DNA from: Shinisaurus crocodilurus
Taxonomy: Eukaryota > Chordata > Lepidosauria > Squamata > Shinisauridae
Direction: 5' to 3'
Assembly (NCBI GenBank): GCA_021292165.1
Contig: CM037876.1
Span: forward strand, 35,175,075 to 35,239,074
Length of the DNA: 64,000 nucleotides
Positions within the stretch are counted from its first letter, which is position 1, and the number at the start of each line of letters is the position of its first letter. Of the stretch, positions 29,890 to 40,828 are shown in pieces. Made by a program: the position numbers and the translations under genes. Below the pieces are notes generated by a model that was given only the letters and a program-made list of their open reading frames with translations, made no database searches and was not told the DNA's origin.

Positions 29890-31615
29890 ATCTACAAGAT
29901 TTCTTCAGGATTTCTTTCATGGATAAATGTCTTTATCCTATATGGCATCTAAGAAACAAATCCAGTCGGATATAGCCTTATAAGTACTGAATCCTGAATA
30001 TTTGTTTTTAAATCCCTTATCATGCTGTTCCATGTCGTTGTTTTTAAATGCTCCAAGCAGCTATATTTACCCTTGAAAACTAAAACTAAGGCTTCATCCC
30101 AAATTTGTCTAATGACAATTAGAAACTTTCTATTGATGTCTACTAATTTCTTCCAAAAAAAAAAAAAAAAAAAGAACAACTGTCTTTGAATCAAGCACAA
30201 ATCTTCTCATTCAAACAAAATCTTACGAGCAAGCTTTATGCAAATATATTTATATGATGTTATGTTTTATAGCAGTATCAGTTTTGGAATGTTTGTTGGA
30301 GAAAAGGCTATCTGTGACTGGACAATCAACAATGTACAGATAACACAGAATAAATAATTCCATGTGGGTTACTCCCACCAAGTCTTTTTGGTAGGTATTT
30401 TGAAGCTGACTTGCTTTGAATGATCCTGATTTATTTAGTTCATAAATGTTCTTTCATATATTAAAGAAGCAGTGGAGGGAGGGAATCAAAATTCCCCTCT
30501 GATATAGTAATTATTATTTTTTGCATGGCCCAGTAAATCAAATTGGGTACTTTAGTACTTCAAATGCTGAAACGGTTCCAGTTATGCCGCTTCGATAAGT
30601 GAACCAGTTTCATCTTCAAATTATTCCTGTTAAATAATAGGAGATAGAAATATAATGTGCAACAGCTGGAGAGGGAGAGAGAAAGAACAATGTGTGTATT
30701 TTCCCCTGAGGTGAGTGCCTTCAGGGCTTTTTGTTGTGATACAGAATATTCTATATGTATGGCAAGCTGAGCGTGATACAGGAGTTAAGCCATAAATCCA
30801 AAGCAATGGGATGTTTTAGCGTCTTAAGCACACCTTGCTTTATTTCCAAGTGCTGCCAAAACGAAACACGCTATTGTCTTCTGGAAACTCTCTTTTCATG
30901 TTCAAGTGCCCCCCTTTATAAAGAAAAAATTAAGCTGGACACAATAGATCAGATAAACAAAGACACTGTCATTCTTAAACTAAAACATATTCAAGGGGGG
31001 GGAGGAAGAATTAAAGAGTCACTAATTTACTACATGTGTTTTCTACATAGTGTACATAAGGGGGTTTCTGCAGCAACATATGGAAAGTATCTGAGCTATA
31101 AGACAATGACAATCATAAATCACTCTAGGCTCCAGCTCCAAATTATGTCTTGTTCCCTCCACTCATGGGATATTGACTAGATCCCATACAAACTCATTGT
31201 TTTGTGTGCTTGATAATCCATGTCTACCTTTATGAGGAATGATGTCATAACAACACACAGCGGGTTAAGTAAAGCAAAATAAAATAAACAAGATTGTATA
31301 TAACTCTTCAACAGATGAATCCAAAATCTCGATGCTTGTTCAGATATGCTTTAAATTGCTATGGTGTGTGTGTGTGTGTGTGTGTGTGTTTTAAAGGGGG
31401 GGGAATCTCAGGTAGATTAAACCTGTTTGTTTTAATGTAGATGCCTTCAGGGGTTATGTAGATAGCAAATGCCAAGTATATAAACTGTTCAACACCAACA
31501 GAAAACATACCTCGAGAGTGTGTCTTTCATCCAAGTGTACACATAGAGCTGCAAGTGTACACTCAGCGAGGAACTACCACTTTGCCTAATGACAATGACT
31601 CTATATCAAAACAAA
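29890..31615. other. Unassigned, mostly AT-rich sequence
   Basis: No gene or named repeat is recognised. An A-run of 18 lies at about 30156-30173 and a (GT)n run at 31362-31390. A reading frame of 141 codons at 30755-31180 has no recognisable motif and mixed composition, and I do not consider it a gene. Confidence 0.5.
31362..31390. repeat. (GT)n microsatellite
   Basis: About 14 GT units. Confidence 0.97.
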
Positions 31616-31619
31616 TTTA

Positions 31620-31751
31620 GGGGGCAATCCTATGCATGTTTAGACAGCAAAAAAGGCCTACAACTCCCAGCATTCCCCAGCCAGCATGGATGGCTGGGGC
31701 ATGCTGGGAGTTGTAGGCTTTTTGCTGTCTAAACATGAATAGGATTGCACC
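31620..31751. mobile_element. Hairpin MITE with GCAATCC ends and a shared hairpin core
   Basis: The ends GGGGGCAATCCTATGCATG and CATGAATAGGATTGCACC, then GTTTAGACAGCAAAAAAGGC with its complement, give a 132-bp palindrome. TTTA occurs on both sides. The core (TACAACTCCCAGCATTCCCC and complement) is the same as in the hAT hairpins at 14882 and 41342. Confidence 0.88.
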
Positions 31752-31867
31752 TTTAATATATTTAGACTATGCCTTAAAGAAAACCTTCTTATTCCTTTAT
31801 AACCATATTGAACACATTTTCCTCCTTTCTCTGTATACATTCCAGTTATAGTCCTCCCTTCTTCAAG

Positions 31868-32045
31868 GAAAAGACCGTAGCTCAGTGGTACAGCACATAC
31901 TTTGCATGCAGAAGGTCCTAGATTCAATCCCCGACACCTCCAGATAGGGCTTCCTTGAAAAGGCCCCTGTCTGAAACCCTGGAGAACTACTGCCAGTCAG
32001 TGTAGACAATATTGAGCTAGATGACCAGTAGTCTCCCTTGGGGCT
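31868..32045 (+). mobile_element. tRNA-derived SINE
   Basis: The head GTAGCTCAGTGGTACAGCAC matches a tRNA 5' half with box A. GATTCAATCCC is box B. The body CTGAAACCCTGGAGAAC, CCAGTCAGTGTAGAC and GAGCTAGATGACCAGTAG follows. The distal tail is missing. It resembles a tRNA SINE with an L2-like tail. It is not a working tRNA gene because no cloverleaf 3' half follows. Confidence 0.85.
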
Positions 32046-32306
32046 TTCCTACATGAGGCATTTATTGTGCGCTCATGATTCCTTACTCATGGTTGTTTAT
32101 AGGCTCTTTAGATGAAGTCATGATCCTCCAGTTTCACTTGTTTTTTCAGAGTACCTTCCCATTTTTGTTTTTAAATGGGGAAAATGAGTTATTAAACGGG
32201 GCAAATAGTGCTCTATCTCCTGGTGTATTTGTGCTATTCTGCTATAGCACAGCTCCACCTAGAGGTTGCATAGCAGAAAAGCAGGAAAGGAAGAGCTCTT
32301 TGTGTA

Positions 32307-32383
32307 GATCCCAATGCTATGATGAAACTGAAAGTAGACCCAATACCTCGGATCCCAATGCTATGATGAAACTGAAAGTAGAC
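32307..32383. repeat. 44-bp tandem duplication
   Basis: GATCCCAATGCTATGATGAA and the following 13 bases occur at 32307 and again at 32351. Confidence 0.92.
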
Positions 32384-32399
32384 AATGATTAACAGCATA

Positions 32400-33165
32400 A
32401 TAAATGCCACATATAGAAAAGCCCTTGGTATCAGGTTGTATTCTATGTATTCAAAGGTACTAAGAATATATAAAAGGCATAACAAAATGAGTAAAAACAT
32501 AAACATTGGCACCAATAAGAAGAAATATACAACCACATTCCTTAAAAGCTAAAGCCCACTTCATAAATCAGTAATCAGGGAAAGCTACAGCTTTTGCTGA
32601 CAAGTCCGTACCTGTCAGCAAAAGCTGCAAACAAAGGTTGACCTATGGATTGGGCAGGAAATTCTAGAATGTACACACCATAACAATGTAGGTGTCATTG
32701 TGGAAACAGTGGTAGTGATGACTGGGGGGGAAAACAGTATTTCATTTACCAAGAACCATGAACTGGGGTTGAAATGATGGGAAAATGTGATCTTCCCTAC
32801 AACAGATGCTGTGCAAAAAAACCCATTGGTTGAAAAGACCATAAGACCATAAGACAACTATTCAAAGATCAAAAGACTGTATCACCACATTTCTTGAGAC
32901 AAACGTTACACACTTTTGGTCACTTCTGATGAAACATTGGTGCACACCTTAGGCATCCACATATACAGTAGGAAGGCACTTCTTGTATCATATATATATA
33001 TATATATATATATGATCACTTTTCATGGGAACAGCAACCTTTCCCAATTTTGAGAATTACCAGTCACAATCTATCATCTGATCCAGAGAGAATCAGATAC
33101 ACACCCAGGAGCTGTAAGAGTGGCCTCTGCGTGATATTATTGCACATCACTGAGAAACTGTGTGG
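32400..33165. other. Unassigned sequence with a hairpin and an (AT)n run
   Basis: The hairpin AGCTTTTGCTGACA with its exact complement at 32613-32626 encloses a 10-base loop. The (AT)n run is at about 32989-33013. No gene recognised. Confidence 0.5.
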
Positions 33166-33169
33166 CCAT

Positions 33170-33330
33170 AGATTTCATAGATCATAGAGTTGGAAGGAGC
33201 CTACAAGGCTATCGAGTCCAACCCCCTGCTCAATGCAGGAAACTAGAGGAGGGGTCTCCCATCCAAGTAATAACCAGGCTTGACCCTGCTTAGCTTTCCA
33301 CACTCAGGCAAGCTGAGCCAGCGTAAGCCA
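33170..33330 (-). mobile_element. 5S rRNA-derived SINE head joined to a CR1 3' tail
   Basis: On the minus strand AAGCTAAGCAGGGTC then CCTGGTTATTACTTGGATGG then GAGACC (about 33300-33255) match the middle of vertebrate 5S rRNA, including the A box and C box of its internal promoter. The sequence passes within about 15 bases into CCTGCATTGAGCAGGG and GGACTCGATAGCC, the CR1 3' end (33240-33175), finishing near the TCTATGA repeat. This is a SINE-like layout with a 5S head and a CR1 tail. The alternative is a chance junction of a 5S fragment and a CR1 stub. Confidence 0.75.
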
Positions 33331-33334
33331 TGTA

Positions 33335-33658
33335 TCACCCAAAAAGAGGAAAAACGTCACTAAAAAAGAGGACAAAAGAGGACACCAATTTGCATAACAT
33401 TTGCATGTGTTGATTTTTATGTATAGATGAAATAATAAGTATAATTTAAATAGAAATACAATACATCTCACTATTGCGGGGAAGACTGACCAGGTGCCTA
33501 CTGCTGAGGTAATAACGTCAAGGCCCCTGCTACTTTCCTTTCTTATGGTTCTTTATCCTTAAACCAGAGTTGGACTGGACACCTCCTCAAATAGAGGACA
33601 CCTTCAAATACAGGACTGCCCTGAGACAGCCCTTCAAAGAGAAAGTAGGACACCTGCC
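33335..33658. mobile_element. hAT-like MITE, left-truncated relative of 17590-17992
   Basis: AATTTGCATAACATTTGCATG, GAAGACTGACCAGGTG, GGTTCTTTATCC and the right end CTGCCACCCTA are shared with the complete element. The left end is missing. Confidence 0.72.
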
Positions 33659-33664
33659 ACCCTA

Positions 33665-34380
33665 AGAGAAATCTTTGTGACCATTCCAACCATGTGTGCA
33701 GAGCCAATCTTGTGGATCTTTCCCATTCAAACTGTACTGTCTCTGCCAGTGGGGTCTGATAAGGCAAGAAAGACCCATGTGATCAGCCCCCACACATTTG
33801 GTTGGTGTATTCATTACAGATTCCGGGTTTTGGAAGGCTCTTGGGCAAGACACCCTCAGTGGGCCCCCCTCCCTCAGTGAGCTTACTTTCCCACTACCAT
33901 TTTCACCTGCTGCTATTACTCCTCATCCTCTTTCTCATCATTGCTACCACTTGCTTACTTGAGAGGCAAAGAGCCAGTATGCAAGTAGGCAGGGTCATCT
34001 CCTGATCCTCCTTCTCACCACCACCATTGTCTGGGTCAGACCAAGAAGCAGGTGAACAAACAGGTTTCAATGGTGAAGAGGAGGAGCAAGTCCAGGGGGC
34101 TCTTGTTAGAGGGCCCCTGCTGGGGCGTGGGCCCTCAGGAGATGCCTGCTCATGCCTCCCATTGACGCCGGACCTGGGAATATTCATACATGCTCCCCGG
34201 CAGTGTGGGGATGCACCATAGGAAAACAGCTCCCACACCGTTGTGTGAAGGAGGCTTTGCTGTCAGCAAGCATCCATTTATTTTCCTATTAAGCACCATA
34301 TTATACTACATTCACACACAGAGAGACAAATTGGCTAAATTCTGACACAACAGTAAACCACGTTTGCTGTTATGAGCACG
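33665..34380. other. Unassigned, moderately GC-rich sequence
   Basis: Contains a GAGGAGGAG-rich patch near 34070 and no clear gene or repeat family. Confidence 0.4.
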
Positions 34381-34384
34381 GAAT

Positions 34385-34455
34385 GCTGACTGTGGTGATG
34401 GGAGTTGTAGTCCAACACATGTGGAGGGCATCTGGTTGGGGAAGGCCACTGCAGC
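34385..34455. mobile_element. Half of a hAT hairpin MITE, diverged
   Basis: GATGGGAGTTGTAGTCCAAC, GGTTGGGGAAGGCCACTG are the right arm of the common hAT hairpin family. Confidence 0.6.
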
Positions 34456-34459
34456 ACAA

Positions 34460-35510
34460 TATACACAAGGAATGACCCCCACCAATGAAGTACATTTGTA
34501 CAGCTTCTGCATGACCGGAGCTCTATGTGCTTATTGGAGCCCTATGGAGTTTTGGATCACAGCCATGGATTTTCATTCGGGCATAAAGAATGTTATGTGT
34601 TTGAGGGAATTACCAGTGGATAACATTACGTCAGAATCAGTGCTTTGAAAGCCCATTGTGATACTTTGAGTAATGCCAATGGGAAAATTCTCCACAGAGA
34701 TCTATTCCATTTAATGAAATATTGTAACATCACCTTGAATCAGAGAAGGAATTTTTATCAGCACCTAATAAAACTCAAGCAACAGAACCTTTGTTTTATT
34801 AGTTGTCTAGTTTTACCCATGGGAAATGTGTATGATGCAATATAATAGAAGAGGATCATTTTCCACAGCTTCTCAAGACAGTCTTATCTGCATCGATCAG
34901 TTGTAGCATTGCTGTTTAAGTACACAATGTTTGGAGCGTACCGACTATGGGCTATCACTCTGTTGCGCTCTATAGGCTTGGGAGTAATTTTGGTGATGTT
35001 TTCTTAGAAGGCTCTGGCATCATCTTAGTTTAATCTCTATTAGATATTTCTGTAATATATTATTGATTGTTCCGTTTAATAACTTACGTTGACTCTAAAA
35101 GACGAAGAAGCCAGGTAGAATTTGGTCATCTTTGCAATAGTATTTTGTGGGACTGCCAGTGAGAAAGGCCATCATGTTGTTTATTAACCTGGCTCTGGAA
35201 TTCAGTGAGATAAAGTAACTATAGAATCTAACACCACCATTGTTACACTCAGCTGTCGAAACAACCAAAGATATTCTCAGCCAAAGCAAATAAATAAACA
35301 AACTTCAATATGAGCAAGCCCACAGATTTCTCAATATATGTGTGTGTTCTCATCCTTTTTTCCTGGATATATAAATTGACAGATGATTTATAGCAGCAGC
35401 TCAATCAAGAATAGTTTCTCAAAGTTCCACAGCAAAAAAACCTGTGTGCCCCAAAGGAAAGCTAAAGAGGAGGAAGCCCAGGCCAGGGAACCTGTGCAAT
35501 CAGCTCCTGA
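34460..35510. other. Unassigned AT-rich sequence
   Basis: No gene, RNA or repeat recognised. Confidence 0.45.
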
Positions 35511-35511
35511 A

Positions 35512-35700
35512 GCTGGGGTCTCCAACATATGCCCATGGGCACCAATGTGTCCACAAAGCACCTTTCCTGGCACCTGCAAGACTCCCTGCCCCTCCTGATT
35601 TTTATTTTATTTCTTAGGATTTTTTTTTAAATTACAATTATTTTTTAATTAGGAGGCTGGCATGCTGCAAAATGAAGTGTCACCTTCCAGTGCCATCTTT
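35512..35700 (+). mobile_element. hAT fragment related to 4246 and 19381
   Basis: GGGGTCTCCAACATATGCCC, CATGGGCACCAATGTGTCC and GGCACCTGCAAGACTCCC carry the same end and GGCACC motifs as the longer copies. The right end is not clear. Confidence 0.6.
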
Positions 35701-35841
35701 ATTTGGGTTCAAAAGAGTGGCTTTGTGTATTGGAGCTCAGACCCCACTTTTGTCTTTTATTAGGTTCTTCTTGGGCAAGTTACTTTTCTTTTAGTCTCAC
35801 CAGTTTCCCTTCAAGGGAAATGAATGTTTTGTGACTCAGTG

Positions 35842-36185
35842 GCTGGGTTCAGACAACACGATAACCCACACTCAAGGGTTGAGTATGGGTTGAGCATGGG
35901 TTGTCATTGAACTGTGGGTTGTTGTTGAAACATGGGTTATCATGCTGTCTGAACCCAGCTGCACTGACAAGCCATGGTTTGTTAACCACAAACAACCCAT
36001 GACGAGAACCCATGATTTGTTGTTGGGTTGTGAACTGTGGGTTATTCACCATGGTTTTCTATCTCGACTGGGTTCAGACAACACGATAACCCATGTTTCA
36101 ACATCAACTCATGGATCAATGACAACCCATACTCAACCAGTACTCAACCCCTGACTGTGTGTTATCATGTTGTCTGAACTCAGTC
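35842..36185. mobile_element. Palindromic DNA element with ATAACCCA ends, in two halves
   Basis: CTGGGTTCAGACAACACGAT starts at 35842 and again at 36069. The inverted ATCATGCTGTCTGAACCCAG ends near 35959, and ATCATGTTGTCTGAACTCAG near 36182. So there are two units of about 115 bp in the same orientation, separated by ~108 bp that also contain AACCCA/TGGGTT motifs. Together they form a longer imperfect palindrome. No coding capacity. Confidence 0.75.
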
Positions 36186-36497
36186 AGTGTCAGTTGTTTT
36201 CATGTCCGTTGTTTTATCAGTGCTTAATGCAGAACAGTCGGCTTTTACACACAACCTGTGGCATCACAGCAAAAAGTCAACCCAAGCTGATGTCAAAGCA
36301 TGGCTGTCACAGGGCCAGGTGGTGTGAACAGGCCCTTGCTTCTAAGTACATTCAGGATCATTTATTTAACTGCAGCAATATTCCAAATTTATCTTATCCT
36401 CAGCTGGTATATGTACTTAATGTACACAATATGAAACTGATGACCCAACAAACACAATCCACAAACAGGCTTAAACCCCACTGAATCTCAAAGGTCC

Positions 36498-36573
36498 ATT
36501 TCTTCTTCTTCTTCTTCTTCTTCTTCTTCTTCTTCTTCTTCTTCTTCTGCTCCTCCTCCTCCTCCTCCTCCTC
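36498..36573. repeat. (CTT)n followed by (CCT)n microsatellite
   Basis: About 16 CTT units and eight CCT units. Confidence 0.97.
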
Positions 36574-37341
36574 ATTCCTCTCCTATCAGAAGTTGGACAT
36601 CATCATGTGGCTAACCAGTCTTTAGATATGGCCGCTCTGAACAATAATGTGTTGCCCCCAAATCATTCTTTAAGGTTTTTCAGCCAAGACGTTCTTCTTT
36701 CTACACTTCTTTTCCCATTTATTTTCCTTTGTATAATCAGCTGCAGCAACAGTCTATATTTTTCATTTCTCATTATGTGACCAAAATATTCTAGTTTTCT
36801 GCATTTTATGTGTTTCATAATTTCTTGATCTTTATACATTCTCTTTAATACTTCTTTGTTGGTCACTCTCTCAGTCCATGAAATTAATAACATCCTGAGA
36901 TAAATCCACATTTCAAATGCTTCTATCTTTTTTATGGTAGTCTGTGTTAAGTCCACGATTCCATGCCATATAGTAGAACTGAAAATACATAATGCCATAC
37001 AATGCACATTCTCAAGGCTAATTCTATGTTTTTGTTACATATTACATTTTTCATCATAAAAAAGCTACTCCGGGCTATCTCTATTCTAACTTTTGTTGCA
37101 TTATTAGGATCCCACTGCTTATTCAACTAAATTCCAAGATATTTATATTTAGCAACCTGCTCCACATTTTCATTTTGAATTTTTAACTGTTTATCTTGGA
37201 CTGCCTGCTTTCTACTAATTACCATGCACTTGGTTTTCTTAACATTAATTTTTTAGACCATGTTCATTACTTACTTCACTGACTTTATCTAGTAATCTTT
37301 GTAGACCATCTAAATTGTCAGCTAGCAACACTGTATCGTGT

Positions 37342-37700
37342 TTAGCCTTCAGAAGAGAAGACTGGAGATATGATAGCGCTGTTCAAATACTTGAAAGGTT
37401 GTCACACAGAGGAGGGCCAGGGGCTCTCTTCTCAATCATCCCAGATTGCAGGACACAGAATAATGGGCTCAAGTTACAGGAAACCAGATTCCACCTGGGC
37501 ATCAGGAAAAATTTCCTGACTGTTAGAGCCAATGCAACCAACTACCTAGGGAGGTGGTGGGCTCTCCCACGCTGGAGGCATTCAAGGTGCAGCTGGACAG
37601 CCATCTGCCGGGATGCTTTGACTTGGGTTCCTGCATTGAGCAGGGGGTTAGACTCGATGGCCTGGTAGGCCCCTTCCAACTCTACTATTCTATGATTCTA
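37342..37700 (+). mobile_element. CR1 LINE 3' end, 5'-truncated
   Basis: A plus-strand stub of the same subfamily as the near-complete CR1: coding traces (RRLRGDM-like near 37355, CRTQNNGLKLQ-like near 37448-37480, a VGSPTLEAF-like segment near 37555), then GACTCGATGGCCTGGTAGGC and the terminal TTCTATGATTCTA octamers near 37685-37700. Confidence 0.93.
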
Positions 37701-37721
37701 ATGTTATTGATAATCTCTCTA

Positions 37722-37724
37722 TTA

Positions 37725-37786
<62 letters not shown>
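37722..37786. repeat. (ACT)n(ATT)n microsatellite
   Basis: About 10 ACT units then about 11 ATT units, directly after the CR1 3' end. Confidence 0.96.
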
Positions 37787-38080
37787 ATTACATTTATGAA
37801 TCGCCCATCTGGCAGAAATCAGCAAGTGCTTCTTTAAAGATGCTATCGGAGTACAAATTAAAAAGCAATGGTGAACGTATACATCCTTGTCTTACTCCTC
37901 TTTGTATTTCTGTATCCTCTGTCATTTGATCGTCAACATTCACTGCAGCTTTTTGTTGCCAGTGCAAGTTTCTGATTATACAAATATCTCTTGAATCAAG
38001 ACCTTTGTTTACCAACAACTCCATTAACTTGTCTTGGACTTAAAGGTTCATTGAAGCATTCTTAATTACATACCATCATC

Positions 38081-38800
38081 ATCAGGCGATCACTCGTGAC
38101 CGAGTAAGATTGTCTTCCAGGATAAAAAATTTAAAAAATTTAAAAAATTACAAAAAGGAAATTTTAAAAGGAGGAAATTCTAAAGGAGATTGTGTAGACT
38201 CTAGCGATGGGTCTGTAAGTGACTGTGGAGGCCAATTCTAGATCCACACAGCTTCCCACAGTGAGGACACAGGTTACCAGATGGAAGATGGTCCTGTAAA
38301 GGATTCGTTTGACGTGCTTTTTGCCTAGCACGTTTCTCCCTTTCACCTTGCACTCGGGCTTCTTCAAAGTCCATAGAACCTTTGTGAAAGGCCAACCTCC
38401 ATTTAGATCGTCCATGGGCCAGAGCTTCCCAGTTTTCGATGCTTATATTGCATTTTTTTAGATTAGCCTTATGAACATATTTAAACCGTTTATATTGACC
38501 ACCGATATTCCGCTTTCTATCCTTGAGTTGGGAGTAAAGTAGCTGCTTTGGGAGACGGCAGTCAGACATTCGAACAACATGTCCGGTCCACTGAAGTTGG
38601 CGTTGAAGGATCATTTTTTCAATGCTAGTAGTCTTTGCTTCTTCCAGTACACTGACATTTGTTCGCCTATCTTACCAAGTAATTTGCAAGATTTTCCGGA
38701 GGCAACGTTGATGAAATCTTTCAAGGAGATGGAAATGACGTTTATAGATAGTCCATGTTTCGCAGGCATACAATAAGGTTGGCAATACAATACAATTGTA
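38081..38800 (-). mobile_element. Non-LTR retrotransposon C-terminal fragment with C2H2 finger
   Basis: The minus strand encodes the end of a LINE polyprotein: a QLQWTGHVVRM-like segment (38575-38600), KQLLYSQLKDRKR (about 38520-38550), a KWRLAFHKG-like stretch near 38390, and a C-terminal CPHCGKLCGSRIGLHSHLQTH finger with Cys2-His2 spacing (38200-38262). Upstream RT remnants run to about 38790. The 3' end near 38081 carries GGCGATCACTCGTGACC (plus strand) after CATCATCATCA. This layout is seen in several LINE groups, and I cannot name the clade. One 137-codon stretch is still open. Confidence 0.7.
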
Positions 38801-38869
38801 TTGTAATTATATACACACACATACTGAATTATGCCCAGTGTCACAAAAAGCTAGCTGCTTTTTATTCAC

Positions 38870-39155
38870 ACTACAGTCCGTGAGACTTACAGCTCAACCT
38901 CATGCATATACACAGAAGTAAACGCCACTGATATCAGGAGTTATTCCTAAGTAAATGTGCATAGCACCACACCCCTAAACACAATTAAGTTCTTACATTT
39001 CATCAATTTCAATAGGATTTACATGTACTCACCTTCTTTAGGTTGTACCCAATAGGCACAATCTATTCAATGCTTGTCACTAGTACTACAGACCATTGAA
39101 ATCAATGGATATGCATCTCAGCACTATGCATGTCTACTCAGAAGTAAGTTCCTGT
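38870..39155. mobile_element. Cluster of short palindromic MITE remnants
   Basis: CATATACACAGAAGTAAAC, TTATTCCTAAGTAAATGTGCATAG, GGATTTACATGTACTC and CATGTCTACTCAGAAGTAAG are arms of the MITE at 4702-4787. At least two decayed copies seem present. Confidence 0.55.
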
Positions 39156-39159
39156 AAGG

Positions 39160-40685
39160 CACTGAGGCGGACTCAAACTGTGACACACACACACACACAC
39201 AGCAGTCAGCCCTCTGTTCCTTAATTCCTGCACCACCAGTCTTCAGCCAGGCTAGGTTTTATAGGACAAGGGCACCATTTAGGCCACAATGCTGATCTGA
39301 GTGCAGTTAAACTAACCCCACAGCATGAAAATAATCAGCTGACCTCACAAGCCAATGGAGAGGTACCAGGTCCTAAAAAGTCTTTTCTTCTAGGCTAGTC
39401 CAACAGTCTGGCACATTGAGTAGCAATGCAGATTCCTTGACTCATCTATCCAATCTGGTATTTGACCTCTATCCCATCTGCCTTTGGGCCTTGGTTCTAT
39501 CTACCTTCTATCTAATTATTTCTAGGCCACCTTTACAGGTTTCTATTTGCTTGAGCCAATATCTGGCCTCCAGCCTGTTCATAGCATGCCTCCTACTACC
39601 TCTGGCCCATGTGACCATTGCCTTCTCTTTGTCAGACACGGACCCTGTGGTAGCATGTGGCAAGCTAGGCCCCCCTGGCCCCAGGCCTGATGGTCCCTTT
39701 GTTCTCAGTAAGTGTGCTTACGACTGCAGTCGTAATCATTTAACTGTGCTGCTTAGTTCCATTTATTTTGATGAGACCTAGCTGAAATTTCCCCCCACTG
39801 GATTATGTCCAATGCATTGAAATATTTCCCATCAGTGCAAATATCAGTCTAAATAAAAAAATCTTGCTAGCTTAGCAGAAGCAGGAATTACTAAGAACAA
39901 TAAAAAAATACATATATATCTTGAGGACTTTTGCTCAATAGACAAAGTAACAAAATAACGAGATATTAGATCTTTGTGAGAAGTTGTAGTTATTCATCTT
40001 TTTAGTGGTCCTTTTTATTTCTGGCTTCAGTACAAGACAATTTTTAAATTTCTTGTAGCTTATCAGAACGAGATAGTTATGGGGAGTCGACCAAGGGTCA
40101 AGAAAGAGCTCTGGTTTCTGATTTAAGACAAAAGTTTCACATAAACTTACATATGCAACCACTAAATCCTATCCAGCTAGAGTTTAAAGAACTACATACA
40201 TATGTTAAACAACATGAGCCTCTATTGTAATCTAATCTATATATTAATTGGGGGAAGAAGGAGGTGGGACTGCTGTAGCTCATTTCCAATGGAAAAATTC
40301 TATTTTAGTCACATAAATATTTTTGCCTACCCCTTTATCCTCACAAATTTTGAAAAGAGATGTCAGCATTGATAAATGTTGACAAAATGCTTGATATTTG
40401 TCAACTGAGATTGGCTGTCATATGAAACAACTTCCTTTTCCCCCCAAGGAAACAATTTGGACATTCCCCAAAGAAAGAATGAAAAATAGTTGTGAGTTGT
40501 CCCTCACGCAATCAAAAAGAGGGAACAATATCCTGGCATTTCCTGAAGCTTATGGAAAACAAATGGAATAGAATTATACAACTTTATCTTCCAATCAACA
40601 TGAATGGCTAGAACAACATGGCATAATTAACCGTTTTTCTTACACTGTTATATTTCTATTTGTGACATTGAAACTCATATGTTTG
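39160..40685. other. Unassigned sequence with a (CA)n run at 39182-39201
   Basis: A reading frame of 121 codons at 39416-39781 is serine/leucine-rich without a recognisable domain, and I do not call it a gene. Nothing else identified. Confidence 0.45.
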
Positions 40686-40688
40686 ACT

Positions 40689-40826
40689 TAGGGGTTCAAT
40701 CCTATGCAAGTTCAGACAGAAAAAAAGTCCTACAACAGCCAGCACACCCTAGCCAGTTTTGCTGGCTGGGGATATGCTGGGAGTTGTAGGACTTTTCCCT
40801 GTCTAAATGTGTGTAGGATTGCATCT
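40689..40826. mobile_element. Hairpin MITE with CAATCC ends, relative of 31620
   Basis: GGGGTTCAATCCTATGCAAG and TGTGTAGGATTGCATC ends surround inverted arms (AAGTCCTACAAC and GTTGTAGGACTT) and the CCAGCCA core. TTAG lies at both flanks. Confidence 0.83.
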
Positions 40827-40828
40827 TT

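Larger units (their letters stand above)
36660..38040 (-). mobile_element. RTE-like LINE reverse transcriptase fragment, interrupted by CR1
   Basis: The minus strand gives, from 38030 to 37800, a GVRQGC..SPLLFNLYS-like RT motif (the GVRQGC block at about 37875-37905). From about 37335 to 37060 decayed DTVLLAD...LQRLLDKVS remnants of the ADD-box region follow. From about 37005 to 36665 comes a MWIYLRMLLISW...KLEYFGHIMRNEKY-like C-terminal segment. RT order and spacing fit the RTE group. The copy is split by a CR1 3' end and by ACT/ATT repeats. It lacks the typical Bov-B C-terminus, so I leave the subfamily open. Confidence 0.72.

Noticed and set aside
30755..31180. Possible host exon (141 codons)
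   Set aside because: No domain, no splice-site pattern I would trust, mixed composition.
31868..31945. Functional tRNA gene
   Set aside because: A and B boxes are present but the 3' half of a cloverleaf is not. The sequence runs on as a SINE, and similar copies occur at 23145 and 56414.
33255..33330. 5S rRNA gene
   Set aside because: Only the central part is preserved, the ends are lost and no terminator T-run follows. It is joined to a CR1 tail.
36498..36573. CRISPR-like or coding repeat
   Set aside because: Plain trinucleotide microsatellite without spacers; no CRISPR array is expected or seen in this genome type.
37554..37799. Threonine/isoleucine-rich frame
   Set aside because: CR1 3' end followed by ACT and ATT repeats.
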